Assembly (NCBI GenBank): GCA_016463225.1
Contig: JAEMRT010000011.1
Location: forward strand, 16,488-80,487
Source of the DNA: Sphingopyxis sp.
Lineage (GTDB): Bacteria; Pseudomonadota; Alphaproteobacteria; Sphingomonadales; Sphingomonadaceae
DNA: 64,000 nucleotides
Direction of reading: 5' to 3'
This document shows, piece by piece, positions 27,291-36,826 of this stretch (the stretch's first letter is position 1; every line of letters begins with the position of its first letter). Below the pieces are notes generated by a model. It searched no databases and was not told the DNA's origin. It saw only the letters and a list, made by a program, of their open reading frames with translations. The translations under genes were made by a program, and so were the position numbers.

Positions 27291-28443
27291 ATTGGTCCAC
27301 AAAATGCTGGGCAGCCGCGCGGGATGCGGCATCGACGCTGAATATGTCCTGAAGCGATGACGGGGCCGCAGGTTCCGCGGCATCGATCACCCGGCGCACG
27401 GTATCGACGATCGCCGGGAAGGATATGCGTCCCGCCAGGAAAGCGGCAACCGCCACTTCGTTCGCCGCGTTGAGCTGTGCCGGGCGGGCGCCGCCGGCGG
27501 CGATCGCGGCGCGGCAGAGCGCTGTCGCGGGGAAACGGACCTCGTCGGTCGCCTCGAAATCGAGCCGCGCGATGGTCGCAAGGTCGAGCGGGGCGCACGG
27601 CGTCGCCATCCGCTGCGGCCAGGCCAGCGCACTCGCGATCGGGATCCGCATGTCGGGCGACCCCAGCTGCGCCAGCGTCGAGCAGTCGATATATTCGACC
27701 AGGCTGTGGATCACCGATTGCGGGTGGACGAGAATCTCGATGCGATCGAGCCCGACAGGGAAAAGATGATGCGCTTCAATGAGTTCGAGGCCTTTGTTCA
27801 TCATCGTTGCCGAATCGACGCTGATCTTGGCGCCCATCGACCAGTTGGGATGCGCGACCGCTTGCGCCGGGGTGACGCGCGCCATGTCGACCGCGCTCAT
27901 CGTGCGGAACGGCCCGCCGCTCGCGGTCAGGATGATACGCCGCACCTGATCGATTCGGCCTCCCGCCAGACACTGAAAGATTGCATTATGCTCGCTGTCG
28001 ACCGGCAGGATGGTGGCGCCCGATGTGCGCGCCGCCGCCATCATCAGCGCCCCGGCCGAGACCAGCGCCTCCTTGTTGGCGAGCGCCACATCGGTGCCCG
28101 CTGCCAGCGCCGCCATTGTCGGGGCCAGCCCGGCCGTACCAACGATCGCCGCCATCACGAGGTCAGTCGGCCGCTGCGCCGCGGCGACCAGTGCGTCGGC
28201 GCCGGCGGCGACTTCGATGCCGGTACCGGCAAGCGCCTCACGCAACTCAGCGTAGCGCCCCGCATCGGCGATGACCGCGACGTCGGGACGGAATTCACGC
28301 GCCAGCTTCGCCAGTTCGGCAACATCGCTGTTCGCAGTCAGTACACCGACCTGCCACCCGTCGCCGTCGCGGCGGACAAGGTCGAGGGTCGATTGCCCCA
28401 CCGACCCCGTGGCGCCGAACAGCGAGAGGCGGCGCGGGGTCAT
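27277..28443 (-). CDS. dxr: 1-deoxy-D-xylulose 5-phosphate reductoisomerase
   Basis: A 388-residue NADPH enzyme converting DXP to MEP, the committed step of the non-mevalonate isoprenoid pathway. It feeds undecaprenyl phosphate and carotenoid or hopanoid synthesis. Signatures are LFGATGSVGQSTLDLVRR (NADPH), LANKEALVSAG, LPVDSEHNAIFQ (metal ligands), LTASGGPFR and GAKISVDSATMMNKGLE. It starts one base before the cdsA stop region and overlaps rseP downstream, so it is within the operon. Confidence 0.96.
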   Translation of the reverse strand: MTPRRLSLFGATGSVGQSTLDLVRRDGDGWQVGVLTANSDVAELAKLAREFRPDVAVIADAGRYAELREALAGTGIEVAAGADALVAAAQRPTDLVMAAIVGTAGLAPTMAALAAGTDVALANKEALVSAGALMMAAARTSGATILPVDSEHNAIFQCLAGGRIDQVRRIILTASGGPFRTMSAVDMARVTPAQAVAHPNWSMGAKISVDSATMMNKGLELIEAHHLFPVGLDRIEILVHPQSVIHSLVEYIDCSTLAQLGSPDMRIPIASALAWPQRMATPCAPLDLATIARLDFEATDEVRFPATALCRAAIAAGGARPAQLNAANEVAVAAFLAGRISFPAIVDTVRRVIDAAEPAAPSSLQDIFSVDAASRAAAQHFVDQYEHA

Positions 28444-28444
28444 G

Positions 28445-29119
28445 TCAACCCGCCGCCCGCACCGCGATCTGGCCGGTAAAGGCCAGCGCGCCGAGCAGCA
28501 GCGCCACCGGCAGCACGCCGTCGACGCGGTCGAACAGCCCGCCGTGACCGGGGATCAGCTTGCCTGAATCCTTCACCCCGGCGCGGCGCTTCATCCAGCT
28601 TTGCGCCAGATCGCCGAGCTGCGCGAGCAGGCCCATGAACAGGCCGATACACAGCGGCACGCCCACAATGCCTGCGCGGTCGCCGATGGTGGCGCTGGCG
28701 ATCAGCGCGGCGATCATGCCGCCGATCAACCCCGACCAGGTTTTCGACGGGCTGATTTTGGGGGCAAGCCGCGCGCCGCCAAAGGCGCGGCCAGCAAAAT
28801 AAGCGCCGATATCGGTTGCCCACACCATGCCGAACACCCAGAGCGCGGCGGTCATCCCCAGCTGATCGCGGATAAACCACAGGCCCGCCATGGCGCCAAG
28901 GGTCACGACCGGTCCGAGGATGGTCAGCGCGGCTTTCGCGCCGCCGCCGATCGTCATCGCGCGCACCAGCGCCAGCCATTCGACGATAACGAGGGCACCG
29001 CCAACCAGCAGCAGCAGGCCGAACGCCAGCCCGCCGAACCACAAGGCGGTGCCCGCGATCGCAAACAGGATGATCGCCGACCCGATCCGTACCCAAAGGT
29101 CCGATTTACCCGCCGCCAT
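28445..29119 (-). CDS. cdsA: Phosphatidate cytidylyltransferase
   Basis: A 224-residue inner-membrane enzyme making CDP-diacylglycerol from phosphatidate and CTP. About six membrane helices are visible. The CdsA core is present: ATDIGAYFAGRAFG, SPSKTWSGLIGG and the C-terminal IPGHGGLFDRVDG. It is shorter than E. coli CdsA (285) through loss of N-terminal helices, as is common in alphaproteobacteria. CDP-diacylglycerol is used by PssA, encoded about 5 kb upstream in this window. It lies three bases after uppS. Confidence 0.93.
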   Translation of the reverse strand: MAAGKSDLWVRIGSAIILFAIAGTALWFGGLAFGLLLLVGGALVIVEWLALVRAMTIGGGAKAALTILGPVVTLGAMAGLWFIRDQLGMTAALWVFGMVWATDIGAYFAGRAFGGARLAPKISPSKTWSGLIGGMIAALIASATIGDRAGIVGVPLCIGLFMGLLAQLGDLAQSWMKRRAGVKDSGKLIPGHGGLFDRVDGVLPVALLLGALAFTGQIAVRAAG

Positions 29120-29122
29120 GCT

Positions 29123-29815
29123 CTATAGTCCCCCGTAACGACGATCGCGGCGCGCAAAATGGTCGAGCGCCGCCTGCAGGTCGGCCGGTTTGAAATCCGG
29201 CCACAAAATGTCGGTGAAATACAGCTCGGCATAGGCCGACTGCCACAGCAGGAAGTTCGACAGTCGTACTTCGCCCGAGGTGCGGATGAGCAGATCGAGC
29301 GGCGGCATGTCGGCAGTGTCGAGATGCGCCGCGATTGCCGCTTCGCTGATCTCGCCCGTCGCCGCGGCAGCTTGCGCCGCGCGCACAAGTTCGTCCTGGG
29401 CGCCATAGTTGAGCGCCACGGCAAGCGTCGTACGCTTGTTGCCCGATGTGCGCTCGAGCGCATTTTCGATCAGCTTGACCACATCAGGCGCCAGCGCGCG
29501 CCAGTTGCCGATCACTTTCAGCTTCACATCATTGGCTGCAAATTCGTCGAGATCACTGAGGATGAAGCGCTTCATCAACCCCATCAGGTCGTTGACTTCA
29601 TCCTCGGGCCGTTTCCAGTTTTCGGACGAAAAGGCATAGAGCGTCATTGCCTCGATGCCGAGGTCGCCCGCTGCGCGAACGATCGTGCGCACCGCCTCGA
29701 CCCCGGCCTTGTGACCGGCGACGCGGGGCAGCAGGCGTTTTTTGGCCCAACGACCATTGCCATCCATGATGATGGCGACATGGCGCGCGCCGTGGCTGGC
29801 GGCTGACGTCGTCAT
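29123..29815 (-). CDS. uppS: Isoprenyl (undecaprenyl) diphosphate synthase
   Basis: A 230-residue cis-prenyltransferase that builds C55 undecaprenyl diphosphate, the carrier for peptidoglycan precursors. The substrate-binding IIMDGNGRWAKKR, LYAFSSENWKRP and C-terminal LLIRTSGEVRLSNFLLWQ with AELYF are all present. The start MTTSAASHG at 29815 is chosen; an ATG three codons earlier is also open. It follows frr by 34 bases in the same direction. Confidence 0.95.
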   Translation of the reverse strand: MTTSAASHGARHVAIIMDGNGRWAKKRLLPRVAGHKAGVEAVRTIVRAAGDLGIEAMTLYAFSSENWKRPEDEVNDLMGLMKRFILSDLDEFAANDVKLKVIGNWRALAPDVVKLIENALERTSGNKRTTLAVALNYGAQDELVRAAQAAAATGEISEAAIAAHLDTADMPPLDLLIRTSGEVRLSNFLLWQSAYAELYFTDILWPDFKPADLQAALDHFARRDRRYGGL

Positions 29816-29849
29816 ATTCTGCACAGGGTTCCGAAAGCCGCCCGGTCCA

Positions 29850-30404
29850 CTAGCCCAGGATTTCCTTTTCCTTCGCGGTCGCCGCGGCGTCGAGTTCGGC
29901 GATCGTCGCGTCGGTCAGTTTCTGCACCTCGGTCTCGTGACGCTTGCGCTCGTCTTCGCTGATTTCTTTCTTGTTCTCGTCGGCCTTCAGATTGTCCATG
30001 CCGTCGCGGCGGACGTTGCGCACCGCAATGCGCGCCGCTTCGGCGTATTTGCCGGCGAGCTTGGACAGCTCCTTGCGGCGCTCCTGCGTCATTTCGGGGA
30101 TAGGCAGGCGCAACATCTGGCCATCGACGATCGGGTTGAGGCCGAGCCCCGCCGAGCGGATCGCCTTGTCGACCGGTCCGACGTTCGACTTGTCCCACAC
30201 CTGTACCGTCAGCATCCGCGCTTCGGGGGCGCTGACCGAGGCGACCTGATTCAGCGGCATGTGCGCGCCATAGACCTCGACCGTCACCGGATCGAGCAGC
30301 GCGGTGTGCGCGCGGCCGGTACGCAGGCCCGAAAGGTCGCTCTTCAGCGCCTCGACCGCGCCGTGCATCCGGCGTTCAAGGTCGGCCTTGTCATATTTCG
30401 CCAT
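29850..30404 (-). CDS. frr: Ribosome recycling factor
   Basis: 184 residues, the standard length. RRF splits post-termination ribosomes together with EF-G. The signature [18 protein letters not shown], the central [20 protein letters not shown] and basic helix [20 protein letters not shown] are clear. The ATG at 30404 ([11 protein letters not shown]) has AGAGGACAAGACG upstream with GAGG. It lies 47 bases after pyrH. Confidence 0.96.
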   Translation of the reverse strand: MAKYDKADLERRMHGAVEALKSDLSGLRTGRAHTALLDPVTVEVYGAHMPLNQVASVSAPEARMLTVQVWDKSNVGPVDKAIRSAGLGLNPIVDGQMLRLPIPEMTQERRKELSKLAGKYAEAARIAVRNVRRDGMDNLKADENKKEISEDERKRHETEVQKLTDATIAELDAAATAKEKEILG

Positions 30405-30451
30405 CGTCTTGTCCTCTCTTATTGTATCAGGCGTCGCCGAGCGTATTTCCG

Positions 30452-31174
30452 TTAATCGGCATCGCCGACAATCGTCGAAACACCCTCGCCGCCCAGCACC
30501 CGTGCCAGATTGCCGGCCTCGCGAATGTTGAACACGACGATCGGAATATGATTGTCGCGGCACAGCGCGACCGCGCTCGCGTCCATCACCTTCAGATTGT
30601 CGGCGAGGACGCGGTCATAGCTGAGCGTGTCGTAACGGACCGCCGACTTATCCTTTTTGGGATCGGCGTTATACACGCCATCGACACTGGTACCTTTGAG
30701 CAGCGCGTCGCACTTCATCTCGGCAGCGCGCAGCGCGGCGCCGCTGTCGGTGGTGAAATACGGCGCACCGACACCCGCGGCGAAGATCACCACCCTGCCC
30801 TTTTCCAGATGGCGTTCGGCGCGGCGGCGGATCACCGGTTCGCACACCTTGTCCATCTCGATCGCCGACTGGACGCGCGTTTCGACGCCCAGCTGTTCGA
30901 GCGCGTTCTGCATAGCCAGCGCGTTCATCACGGTGGCGAGCATGCCCATATAGTCGGCCTGCGCGCGGTCCATGCCCTTGGCGGCGCCCGCCATGCCGCG
31001 AAAGATATTGCCGCCGCCGATGACGAGGCAGATTTCAAGCCCGCGTTCCTTGGCTTCCTTGACCTCGGCGGCCATGCTGGCGACGGTTTCAGGGTCGATG
31101 CCGAACGGGGTCGATCCCATCAGCGCCTCGCCCGACAGTTTCAGCAAGATGCGTTTCATGCCGGGCAGTGCCAT
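30452..31174 (-). CDS. pyrH: Uridylate kinase
   Basis: A 240-residue amino-acid-kinase-fold enzyme making UDP from UMP; it is essential and hexameric. Signatures are [43 protein letters not shown] and [16 protein letters not shown]. The start is ATG at 31174 ([12 protein letters not shown]); the internal ATG at residue 6 is also possible. Between it and tsf is a GC-rich hairpin at 31210-31243. Confidence 0.96.
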   Translation of the reverse strand: MALPGMKRILLKLSGEALMGSTPFGIDPETVASMAAEVKEAKERGLEICLVIGGGNIFRGMAGAAKGMDRAQADYMGMLATVMNALAMQNALEQLGVETRVQSAIEMDKVCEPVIRRRAERHLEKGRVVIFAAGVGAPYFTTDSGAALRAAEMKCDALLKGTSVDGVYNADPKKDKSAVRYDTLSYDRVLADNLKVMDASAVALCRDNHIPIVVFNIREAGNLARVLGGEGVSTIVGDAD

Positions 31175-31209
31175 GATCAGAGGAACCTCTTTGGGGGGTT
31201 AGATACGCG

Positions 31210-31243
31210 AATGGCGCGCACCCTAGTGAAGGCGCGCGCCATT
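31210..31243 (-). terminator. Hairpin between tsf and pyrH
   Basis: Perfect 10-base arms AATGGCGCGC and GCGCGCCATT flank a 14-base loop in the 115-base tsf-pyrH gap. No T-run follows on the minus strand, so it is more likely a processing or attenuation hairpin than a full terminator. Confidence 0.4.
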
Positions 31244-31289
31244 GCCAAGCGGACTGCCACGCCTTGGCGCGGCAACTCCGCGTTTCTTT

Positions 31290-32216
31290 TTAGACGCCAG
31301 CGACCGCTGCGACTTCCGCCGCGAAATCGCTTTCTTCCTTCTCGATGCCTTCACCGAGCTGGAAGCGGGTGAAACCCTTGAGCGTGATCGTCGCACCGAC
31401 ATCCTTGCCGGCTGCGGCAACGACTTCGGCGACCGGGGTCTTGCCGTCCATCACGAACAGCTGCGACAGCAGCGCGTTTTCCTTGCGGAACTTGGCGATG
31501 CCGCCGTCGACCATCTTTGCGGCGATGTCGGCGGGCTTGCCCGACTGGGCCGCCTTTTCTTCGGCGATCGCGCGTTCGCGGGCGACGAGTTCGGGATCGA
31601 GATCGTCCCCGTTCAGCGCCAGCGGGTTGGCGGCGGCAACGTGCATCGCCAGCTGCTTACCCAGCGGTTCGAGGACATCGGCGCCGGCGGTCGATTCGAG
31701 CGCGACGAGCACGCCGATCTTGCCCATGCCGGGAGCGGCGGCGTTGTGGACATAAGCGGTGACGACGCCCGAGTTCACCGACATGATGGCCGAACGGCGC
31801 AGCGACTGGTTTTCACCGATCGTCGAGATATTCTGCGTCAGCTGTTCGGTGACAGTGCCGCCGGCCGGATAAGCCGACGCGCCCAGCGCGTCGATGTCGG
31901 CGATATTGCCGGCAAGCGCGACATTGGTCACGTCGCGCACGAAGGTCTGGAACTGCTCGTTCTTGGCAACGAAATCGGTTTCGCTGTTCACTTCGACCAT
32001 CGCGCCGCGAGTGCCGTCGGTGGCGACGCCAACCAGACCTTCAGCGGCGATGCGGCCTGCCTTTTTGGCGGCGGCGGCGAGGCCCTTGGTGCGCAGCCAG
32101 TCGATCGATGCTTCGATGTCGCCGCCATTATCGGCGAGCGCCCTTTTGCAATCCATCATCCCTGCGCCCGTGCGGTCGCGCAGTTCCTTGACGAGAGCGG
32201 CCGTAATTTCAGCCAT
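31290..32216 (-). CDS. tsf: Elongation factor Ts
   Basis: A 308-residue guanine-nucleotide exchange factor for EF-Tu. The N-terminal UBA-like domain and signature are clear: [20 protein letters not shown], then [16 protein letters not shown]. Length matches alphaproteobacterial members (E. coli 283). The ATG at 32216 has AAAGGATC just upstream. It follows rpsB by 137 bases that contain two hairpins, consistent with separate tuning of the two genes. Confidence 0.96.
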   Translation of the reverse strand: MAEITAALVKELRDRTGAGMMDCKRALADNGGDIEASIDWLRTKGLAAAAKKAGRIAAEGLVGVATDGTRGAMVEVNSETDFVAKNEQFQTFVRDVTNVALAGNIADIDALGASAYPAGGTVTEQLTQNISTIGENQSLRRSAIMSVNSGVVTAYVHNAAAPGMGKIGVLVALESTAGADVLEPLGKQLAMHVAAANPLALNGDDLDPELVARERAIAEEKAAQSGKPADIAAKMVDGGIAKFRKENALLSQLFVMDGKTPVAEVVAAAGKDVGATITLKGFTRFQLGEGIEKEESDFAAEVAAVAGV

Positions 32217-32237
32217 CGGTGATCCTTTCAAATGAGA

Positions 32238-32260
32238 AGCGGTCCCGAGAGGGAACCGCT
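32238..32260 (-). terminator. Intercistronic hairpin before tsf
   Basis: AGCGGTCCC and GGGAACCGCT pair with one bulged base around a GAGA loop, 22 bases before the tsf ATG. There is no T-run. It may fold in the tsf leader. Confidence 0.35.
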
Positions 32261-32295
32261 GCGCCGCACGCGTGGCGGCGGGACAAGTCAAAACA

Positions 32296-32344
32296 ATGAC
32301 CGAGGGCGGCGGCTGCCGTTTCGCTGCGCGCCGCCCCCGTCATT
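32296..32344 (-). terminator. Attenuator or terminator hairpin after rpsB
   Basis: Arms ATGACCGAGGGCGGCG and CGCCGCCCCCGTCAT pair almost fully, starting 10 bases past the rpsB stop. Partial termination between rpsB and tsf is known in other bacteria; here it would let S2 and EF-Ts levels differ. The lack of a clear T-run lowers confidence. Confidence 0.5.
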
Positions 32345-32353
32345 CAGGCGCGC

Positions 32354-33259
32354 TTAGGCGTCGCTCTGACGTTCGGTTTCGGCAGCCGCCTCGGCGGGAA
32401 CCTGTTCGTCTTCGGTCACCGGAGCAGCTTCGACTGCCGGAGCCGCTTCGACAGCCGGAGCAGCTTCGACGACCGGGGCTTCTTCAGCAACCGGGGCAGC
32501 AGCTTCTTCGACCAGCGCCGGTTCGGCGACGGGGTTCACCGCAGCGCCCAGGTCTTCGCCGCGATCGGCGCGAGCCTGCTGGCCGCCACGCGTCGCGGCC
32601 TGAGCGATCGCATCGCAGTACAGGCGGATGGCGCGCGCGGCGTCATCGTTGGCCGGAACCGGGAAAGCGATACCATCGGGCGAGACGTTCGAATCGAGGA
32701 TCGCGACGACGGGGATACCAAGGACGTTGGCTTCCTTGATCGCCAGCTCTTCCTTGTTCGCGTCGATCACGAACATCACGTCGGGAATGCCGCCCATGTC
32801 GCGGATACCGCCGAGCGACATTTCGAGCTTGTCGCGTTCGCGGGTGCGGTTGAGCACTTCCTTCTTGGTCAGGCCCGAGGTGTCGCCCGAAAGCTGTTCC
32901 TCAAGGGTCTTGAGACGCTTGATCGAACCCGAGATCGTCTTCCAGTTGGTGAGCATGCCGCCCAGCCAGCGGTGATTGACGAAATGCTGACCCGAAGCGC
33001 GGGCAGCATCGGCGATCGGACCCTGCGCCTGGCGCTTGGTGCCGACGAACAGAACCTTGCCACCCGACGCCGCCGACGAGGCGACAAATTCGAGGGCGCG
33101 CGCGAAAAGCGGCACGGTCTGCGACAGGTCGAGAATGTGGATGCCGTTACGCGCACCGAAAATATACGGCTTCATGCGCGGGTTCCAGCGGTGGGTCTGG
33201 TGGCCGAAGTGGGCGCCAGCCTCGATAAGATTCTGCATCGTGACGACAGGTGCCGCCAT
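32354..33259 (-). CDS. rpsB: 30S ribosomal protein S2 with Ala/Glu/Val-rich tail
   Basis: 301 residues. The first ~235 are canonical uS2 ([53 protein letters not shown]). The last ~60 residues are low complexity, with direct units of VEAAPA and an acidic, Gln-ending tail. Such tails occur in some alphaproteobacteria. The ATG at 33259 follows AAGGAGAAAG, a strong ribosome site. It heads the long minus-strand cluster. Confidence 0.96.
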   Translation of the reverse strand: MAAPVVTMQNLIEAGAHFGHQTHRWNPRMKPYIFGARNGIHILDLSQTVPLFARALEFVASSAASGGKVLFVGTKRQAQGPIADAARASGQHFVNHRWLGGMLTNWKTISGSIKRLKTLEEQLSGDTSGLTKKEVLNRTRERDKLEMSLGGIRDMGGIPDVMFVIDANKEELAIKEANVLGIPVVAILDSNVSPDGIAFPVPANDDAARAIRLYCDAIAQAATRGGQQARADRGEDLGAAVNPVAEPALVEEAAAPVAEEAPVVEAAPAVEAAPAVEAAPVTEDEQVPAEAAAETERQSDA

Positions 33260-33297
33260 AGTCTTTCTCCTTCCGGTTGGTCCTCTGGAAAGCAAGA

Positions 33298-33334
33298 ACC
33301 GGGTTCCGCAAGCGGATGATCCCGGCACCGGTTT
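33298..33334 (-). ncRNA. Possible rpsB leader hairpin
   Basis: AACCGG and CCGGTT, with inner GGG/CCC pairing, fold in the transcript 40-75 bases before the rpsB start. S2 autoregulates through its leader in other bacteria, so this could be the binding structure. Only the pairing is seen; the function is inference. Confidence 0.3.
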
Positions 33335-33481
33335 ATGTGCGCCTTCCATGTGGAATGCGCGGGCCGTTAGCCGCGTTGATCGCCAAAAGCAAGCGCCGAC
33401 GGCGCATTCGGGATGAACGGTGCGCGCGTCCGATCATTCGATCCGGCGCCAATCTGACTCCATTCGTCGCAAAACACTTGA

Positions 33482-33496
33482 GAACAAAACAGGAAC
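33482..33496. promoter_or_regulatory. LexA (SOS) box-like direct repeat
   Basis: GAAC, seven bases (AAAACAG), GAAC: an exact match to the alphaproteobacterial LexA site (GAAC-N7-GAAC, equivalently GTTC-N7-GTTC). It lies 76 bases before the small membrane-protein gene and overlaps a weak minus-strand rpsB promoter (TTGCAT, 17 bases, AAGTGT). With eight fixed bases, one or two chance matches are expected in a window this size; the intergenic position raises its weight. Confidence 0.4.
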
Positions 33497-33540
33497 ATGC
33501 AACCAAAAGCCAAGCGAAACCGTCATTCCCGCTGGAAAGG

Positions 33541-33554
33541 TTTCGTTAACGAAA
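33541..33554. promoter_or_regulatory. Perfect 14-base palindrome (operator-like)
   Basis: TTTCGTTAACGAAA, fully self-complementary, lies 17 bases before the ATG at 33572 and just ahead of its AAGGA ribosome site. It is AT-rich for this genome and could bind a dimeric regulator. Its RNA would not form a useful hairpin because there is no loop. The factor is unknown. Confidence 0.5.
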
Positions 33555-33571
33555 ACCCGGAAGGACAGATC

Positions 33572-33832
33572 ATGGTTCAGGTCGCAGCCGCACTCCTCTT
33601 CGCCCTCGCCGCCGGACTCGGCATCACCGTGATCCTTGCCATGCTGAAATCAAACGAGACGGCGATTCTTTCGGCGTTACTCGGTGAAGGTGCTTTCACA
33701 GGCGATGCCGCACCCCAGCCCGGACCTGCGACGGTCATCAAGCTCCGCCCGTCAGCACCGCGTCGCCACATCGCGCGCGCCATCGTCGCCCGCCCCCAGC
33801 TCAGCAAGCCACAGTTCAGCCGCGCCGCCTGA
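33572..33832 (+). CDS. Small single-helix membrane protein of unknown function
   Basis: 86 residues: one N-terminal membrane helix (MVQVAAALLFALAAGLGITVIL split around residues 3-22), a short acidic stretch, then a basic Pro/Arg-rich tail (KLRPSAPRRHIARAIVAR). The start at 33572 has AAGGA six bases upstream, a strong site. An ATG at 33497 has none. Its last 17 bases overlap the 3' end of pssA on the other strand. Upstream lie an SOS-like box and a perfect palindrome. No family is recognised. A small SOS-induced division inhibitor is one idea, by analogy to Caulobacter SidA, without sequence support. Confidence 0.65.
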   Translation: MVQVAAALLFALAAGLGITVILAMLKSNETAILSALLGEGAFTGDAAPQPGPATVIKLRPSAPRRHIARAIVARPQLSKPQFSRAA

Positions 33833-34601
33833 CCTTGGCATAGCTGGCGAGGCCGAACGGCAGCGCCGCCACATAAAGCGCACAGACGAAAAGCAGGGTG
33901 AGCCAGGGCGCGGTGACTAGCGCCGCGCCGAGCAGGCCAACCCCCGCAAGCGCGAACAGGCGCCACGACCGGCGCAACCGGATCGACGACCAGCTGAACG
34001 TCGGGAGCGCCGAAATCATCAGCATTGCCACCGCCAGCGCCCATGGCATGACGACATACCATTCGCGGAACAGCGGATTGTCGGTGACAAGCCACAAGTA
34101 GATCGGGACAAATGCCAGCCCGGCTCCCGCAGGTGCCGGAATCCCGGTCATGAAACCCGCCGATTTGTGCGGCTGAAAATCAGCATCCATCCGCGAGTTG
34201 AAACGGGCGAGGCGCAGCGCGCAGCATACCGCCAGCGCCAGCGCCGCGGTCCAGCCAAACTTCGGCGCGTCCTGGAGCGACCACAGGAACAGGATCATCG
34301 CCGGAGCCACGCCAAAGGCGATAACGTCCGACAGCGAATCGAGCTCGGCGCCAAATTTGCTCTGCGCGCGGAGCAGGCGGGCGATGCGCCCGTCCATGCC
34401 GTCGAGTACGCCGGCAAAAATCACCGCGGCGATGGCGAGTTCAAACTGCCCGCCGATCGCAAAGCGCACCCCGGTCAGGCCAAAACACAGTGCCAGCACG
34501 GTAATTGCATTGGGGGCAAAGGCGCGCAGGCTGATCCCGCCGATACGGCGGCCCGCGGCGTCGGCCGGAAGCTGGTTGTCGTCTGTCACCCTATTGTCCA
34601 A
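33816..34601 (-). CDS. pssA: CDP-diacylglycerol-serine O-phosphatidyltransferase
   Basis: A 261-residue inner-membrane enzyme of the CDP-alcohol phosphatidyltransferase family, making phosphatidylserine. The catalytic motif DG-x2-AR-x8-G-x3-D-x3-D is present as [20 protein letters not shown] followed by LSD. About six to eight helices follow. It overlaps the psd stop by 11 bases, so product flows from PssA to Psd within one transcript. The start at 34601 gives a hydrophilic N-terminal ~20 residues before the first helix. Confidence 0.94.
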   Translation of the reverse strand: MDNRVTDDNQLPADAAGRRIGGISLRAFAPNAITVLALCFGLTGVRFAIGGQFELAIAAVIFAGVLDGMDGRIARLLRAQSKFGAELDSLSDVIAFGVAPAMILFLWSLQDAPKFGWTAALALAVCCALRLARFNSRMDADFQPHKSAGFMTGIPAPAGAGLAFVPIYLWLVTDNPLFREWYVVMPWALAVAMLMISALPTFSWSSIRLRRSWRLFALAGVGLLGAALVTAPWLTLLFVCALYVAALPFGLASYAKVRRRG

Positions 34602-35325
34602 TGCCGTCGATCATCGCAGCCTGACCGATCCGCGCGACAACGGTCTCGCCCGCCAGCGTCCGCTGACCGAGCAGCACCTGCGGCGTCGTGCCAGCGGGCA
34701 GATAGACATCGACGCGGCTGCCGAAGCGGATCAGCCCGACGCGCTGGCCGGTGACCAGTTCATTGCCCATGGTGACGAACGGCATGATCCGACGCGCCAC
34801 GAGGCCGGCGATCTGGGTAAAGCCGATACGGACGCCGTCGGCGCGCTCGACGACGAAATGCTGGCGTTCATTCTCCTCGCTCGCCTTGTCGAGGTCGGCG
34901 TTGAGGAATTTACCGGGGATATAGACGAGCTTGCGCAGCGTCCCGGCGACCGGGGTGCGATTGATGTGAACGTCGAAGACGCTCATGAAAATCGACACGC
35001 GCAGCATCGGCCCATCGCCCAGCCCGTCCGCGCCGGCGATCTCGGGCGGAGGGGGCACTTCAGCAATCTGGGTGACCAGCCCGTCGGCGGGCGCGATGAC
35101 GACATCGCTGCCGGTCGGGGTGATGCGCATGGGATCGCGGAAAAAGGTACCGACCCACACGGTCACGCCGAGCATCAGCCAAGGCAGGATCGGCCAGCCG
35201 AGCAGGAAGAAACAGAGGGTGATGATAGCCGCAATCAGGAGGAACTTGCGTCCCTCAGGATGGATTGAGGGCCATTGCCATTTGATACCGCCACCGGGGC
35301 GGTTGGAAGAGATGATGTTGGACAT
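34591..35325 (-). CDS. psd: Phosphatidylserine decarboxylase
   Basis: A 244-residue, short-form (type II-like) enzyme converting phosphatidylserine to phosphatidylethanolamine. Two membrane helices ([20 protein letters not shown] region) precede the catalytic part. Visible motifs are [26 protein letters not shown] and the self-cleavage site [10 protein letters not shown], where Gly-Ser is cut and Ser becomes the pyruvoyl group. The start at 35325 is [13 protein letters not shown]; the long upstream frame is antisense to icd. It is divergent from icd over 138 bases. Confidence 0.93.
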   Translation of the reverse strand: MSNIISSNRPGGGIKWQWPSIHPEGRKFLLIAAIITLCFFLLGWPILPWLMLGVTVWVGTFFRDPMRITPTGSDVVIAPADGLVTQIAEVPPPPEIAGADGLGDGPMLRVSIFMSVFDVHINRTPVAGTLRKLVYIPGKFLNADLDKASEENERQHFVVERADGVRIGFTQIAGLVARRIMPFVTMGNELVTGQRVGLIRFGSRVDVYLPAGTTPQVLLGQRTLAGETVVARIGQAAMIDGIGQ

Positions 35326-35463
35326 GGCCGTTCTTCTAGGGTGCGTGCCTGATACTGACAATGGATAAGGCACAGCGCGGGTTCCACCACGCCCATTGAT
35401 CAATCGCGCCGCTTTGCCTAAGGCCCGCTGCAACTCCGACTCCCCAAGGATAAAGGCAGCAGC

Positions 35464-36678
35464 ATGGGCAAGATCAAGGTAGCCAACCCGGTCGTCGAAC
35501 TCGACGGCGACGAAATGACCCGGATCATCTGGCAATGGATCCGCGAGCGGCTGATCCTTCCCTATCTCGACATCGACCTGCATTATTACGATCTCAGCAT
35601 CGAAATGCGCGACCAGACCGACGACAAGATCACGGTCGATGCTGCCAACGCGATCGCCAAATATGGCGTTGGCGTCAAATGCGCGACGATCACCCCCGAC
35701 GAAGAGCGCGTCGTAGAATTCGGCCTGAAGAAAATGTGGAAGTCGCCGAACGGCACGATCCGCAACATTCTGGGCGGCGTCGTGTTCCGCGAACCGATCG
35801 TGATGAAGAATGTCCCGCGCCTCGTCCCCGGCTGGACCGACCCGATCGTCGTCGGCCGCCACGCCTTCGGCGACCAGTATAAGGCAACCGACTTCCGCGT
35901 CCCCGGCCCGGGCAAGCTGCGCCTGGTGTTCGAAGGCGAAGACGGCAAGGTCATCGACGAGGAAGTGTTCCTGTTCCCCTCGTCGGGCGTCGCGATGGCG
36001 ATGTACAACCTCGACGATTCGATCCGCGACTTCGCGCGCGCCAGCCTGAATTATGGCCTCGCGCGCAAGTGGCCGGTGTATCTGTCGACCAAGAACACGA
36101 TCCTGAAAGCCTATGACGGCCGCTTCAAGGACATTTTCGAGGAAGTGTTCAACGCCGAATTCAAGGCCGATTTCGATGCCGCGGGCATCGTTTACGAACA
36201 CCGCCTGATCGACGACATGGTCGCATCGGCGCTCAAATGGTCGGGCAAGTTCGTCTGGGCCTGCAAGAATTACGACGGCGACGTCCAGTCGGACACCGTC
36301 GCGCAGGGCTTTGGCTCGCTCGGCCTGATGACCAGCGTGCTGATGACCCCCGACGGCCAGACGGTCGAATCCGAAGCGGCGCACGGCACAGTCACCCGCC
36401 ACTATCGCATGCACCAGCAAGGCAAGGCGACCTCGACCAACCCGATCGCGTCGATCTTTGCGTGGACCGGCGGCCTCAAGCACCGCGGCAAGCTCGACGA
36501 CAATGCCGAGTTGATCAAGTTTGCCGAAACGCTTGAGCGGGTCTGTGTCGATACCGTCGAAAGCGGCAAGATGACCAAGGATCTGGCGCTGTTGATCGGT
36601 CCCGACCAGAATTGGCTGACCACCGAAGGTTTCTTCGAGGCGGTCGTCGAAAACCTTGAAGCCAAGATGGGCGCCTGA
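35464..36678 (+). CDS. icd: NADP-dependent isocitrate dehydrogenase
   Basis: A 404-residue TCA-cycle enzyme of the eukaryote-like (type II) class, oxidising isocitrate to 2-oxoglutarate with NADP. Signatures are [67 protein letters not shown] and [12 protein letters not shown]. The ATG at 35464 follows AAGGATAAAGGC. It and malate synthase G compete at the glyoxylate branch point, but they are 26 kb apart here. A palindromic repeat lies directly downstream. Confidence 0.96.
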   Translation: MGKIKVANPVVELDGDEMTRIIWQWIRERLILPYLDIDLHYYDLSIEMRDQTDDKITVDAANAIAKYGVGVKCATITPDEERVVEFGLKKMWKSPNGTIRNILGGVVFREPIVMKNVPRLVPGWTDPIVVGRHAFGDQYKATDFRVPGPGKLRLVFEGEDGKVIDEEVFLFPSSGVAMAMYNLDDSIRDFARASLNYGLARKWPVYLSTKNTILKAYDGRFKDIFEEVFNAEFKADFDAAGIVYEHRLIDDMVASALKWSGKFVWACKNYDGDVQSDTVAQGFGSLGLMTSVLMTPDGQTVESEAAHGTVTRHYRMHQQGKATSTNPIASIFAWTGGLKHRGKLDDNAELIKFAETLERVCVDTVESGKMTKDLALLIGPDQNWLTTEGFFEAVVENLEAKMGA

Positions 36679-36686
36679 CCTAATTT

Positions 36687-36764
36687 CGTCATCCCGGCGA
36701 AGGCCGGGATCTCACCGGTGCGTAAACACGAGAGGGTGCGATCCCGGCCTTCGCCGGGATGACA
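36687..36764. repeat. Intergenic palindromic repeat, CGTCATCCCGG class (second copy)
   Basis: CGTCATCCCGGCGAAGGCCG pairs with CGGCCTTCGCCGGGATGAC, leaving a ~30-base loop. It sits between icd and the Kef-type antiporter gene, both plus strand, nine bases after the icd stop. It could end or protect the icd transcript. A minus-strand 128-codon frame through it is an artefact of the repeat. Confidence 0.85.
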
Positions 36765-36826
36765 GCTTAGATGTTGGTCTATAACCACCTAGCCAATCGG
36801 GGCCGGCCTGCATAAGGTCGGCCCCT

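Noticed and set aside
36402..36788. 128-codon minus-strand frame downstream of icd
   Set aside because: Part is translation of the palindromic repeat and the rest is antisense to icd.
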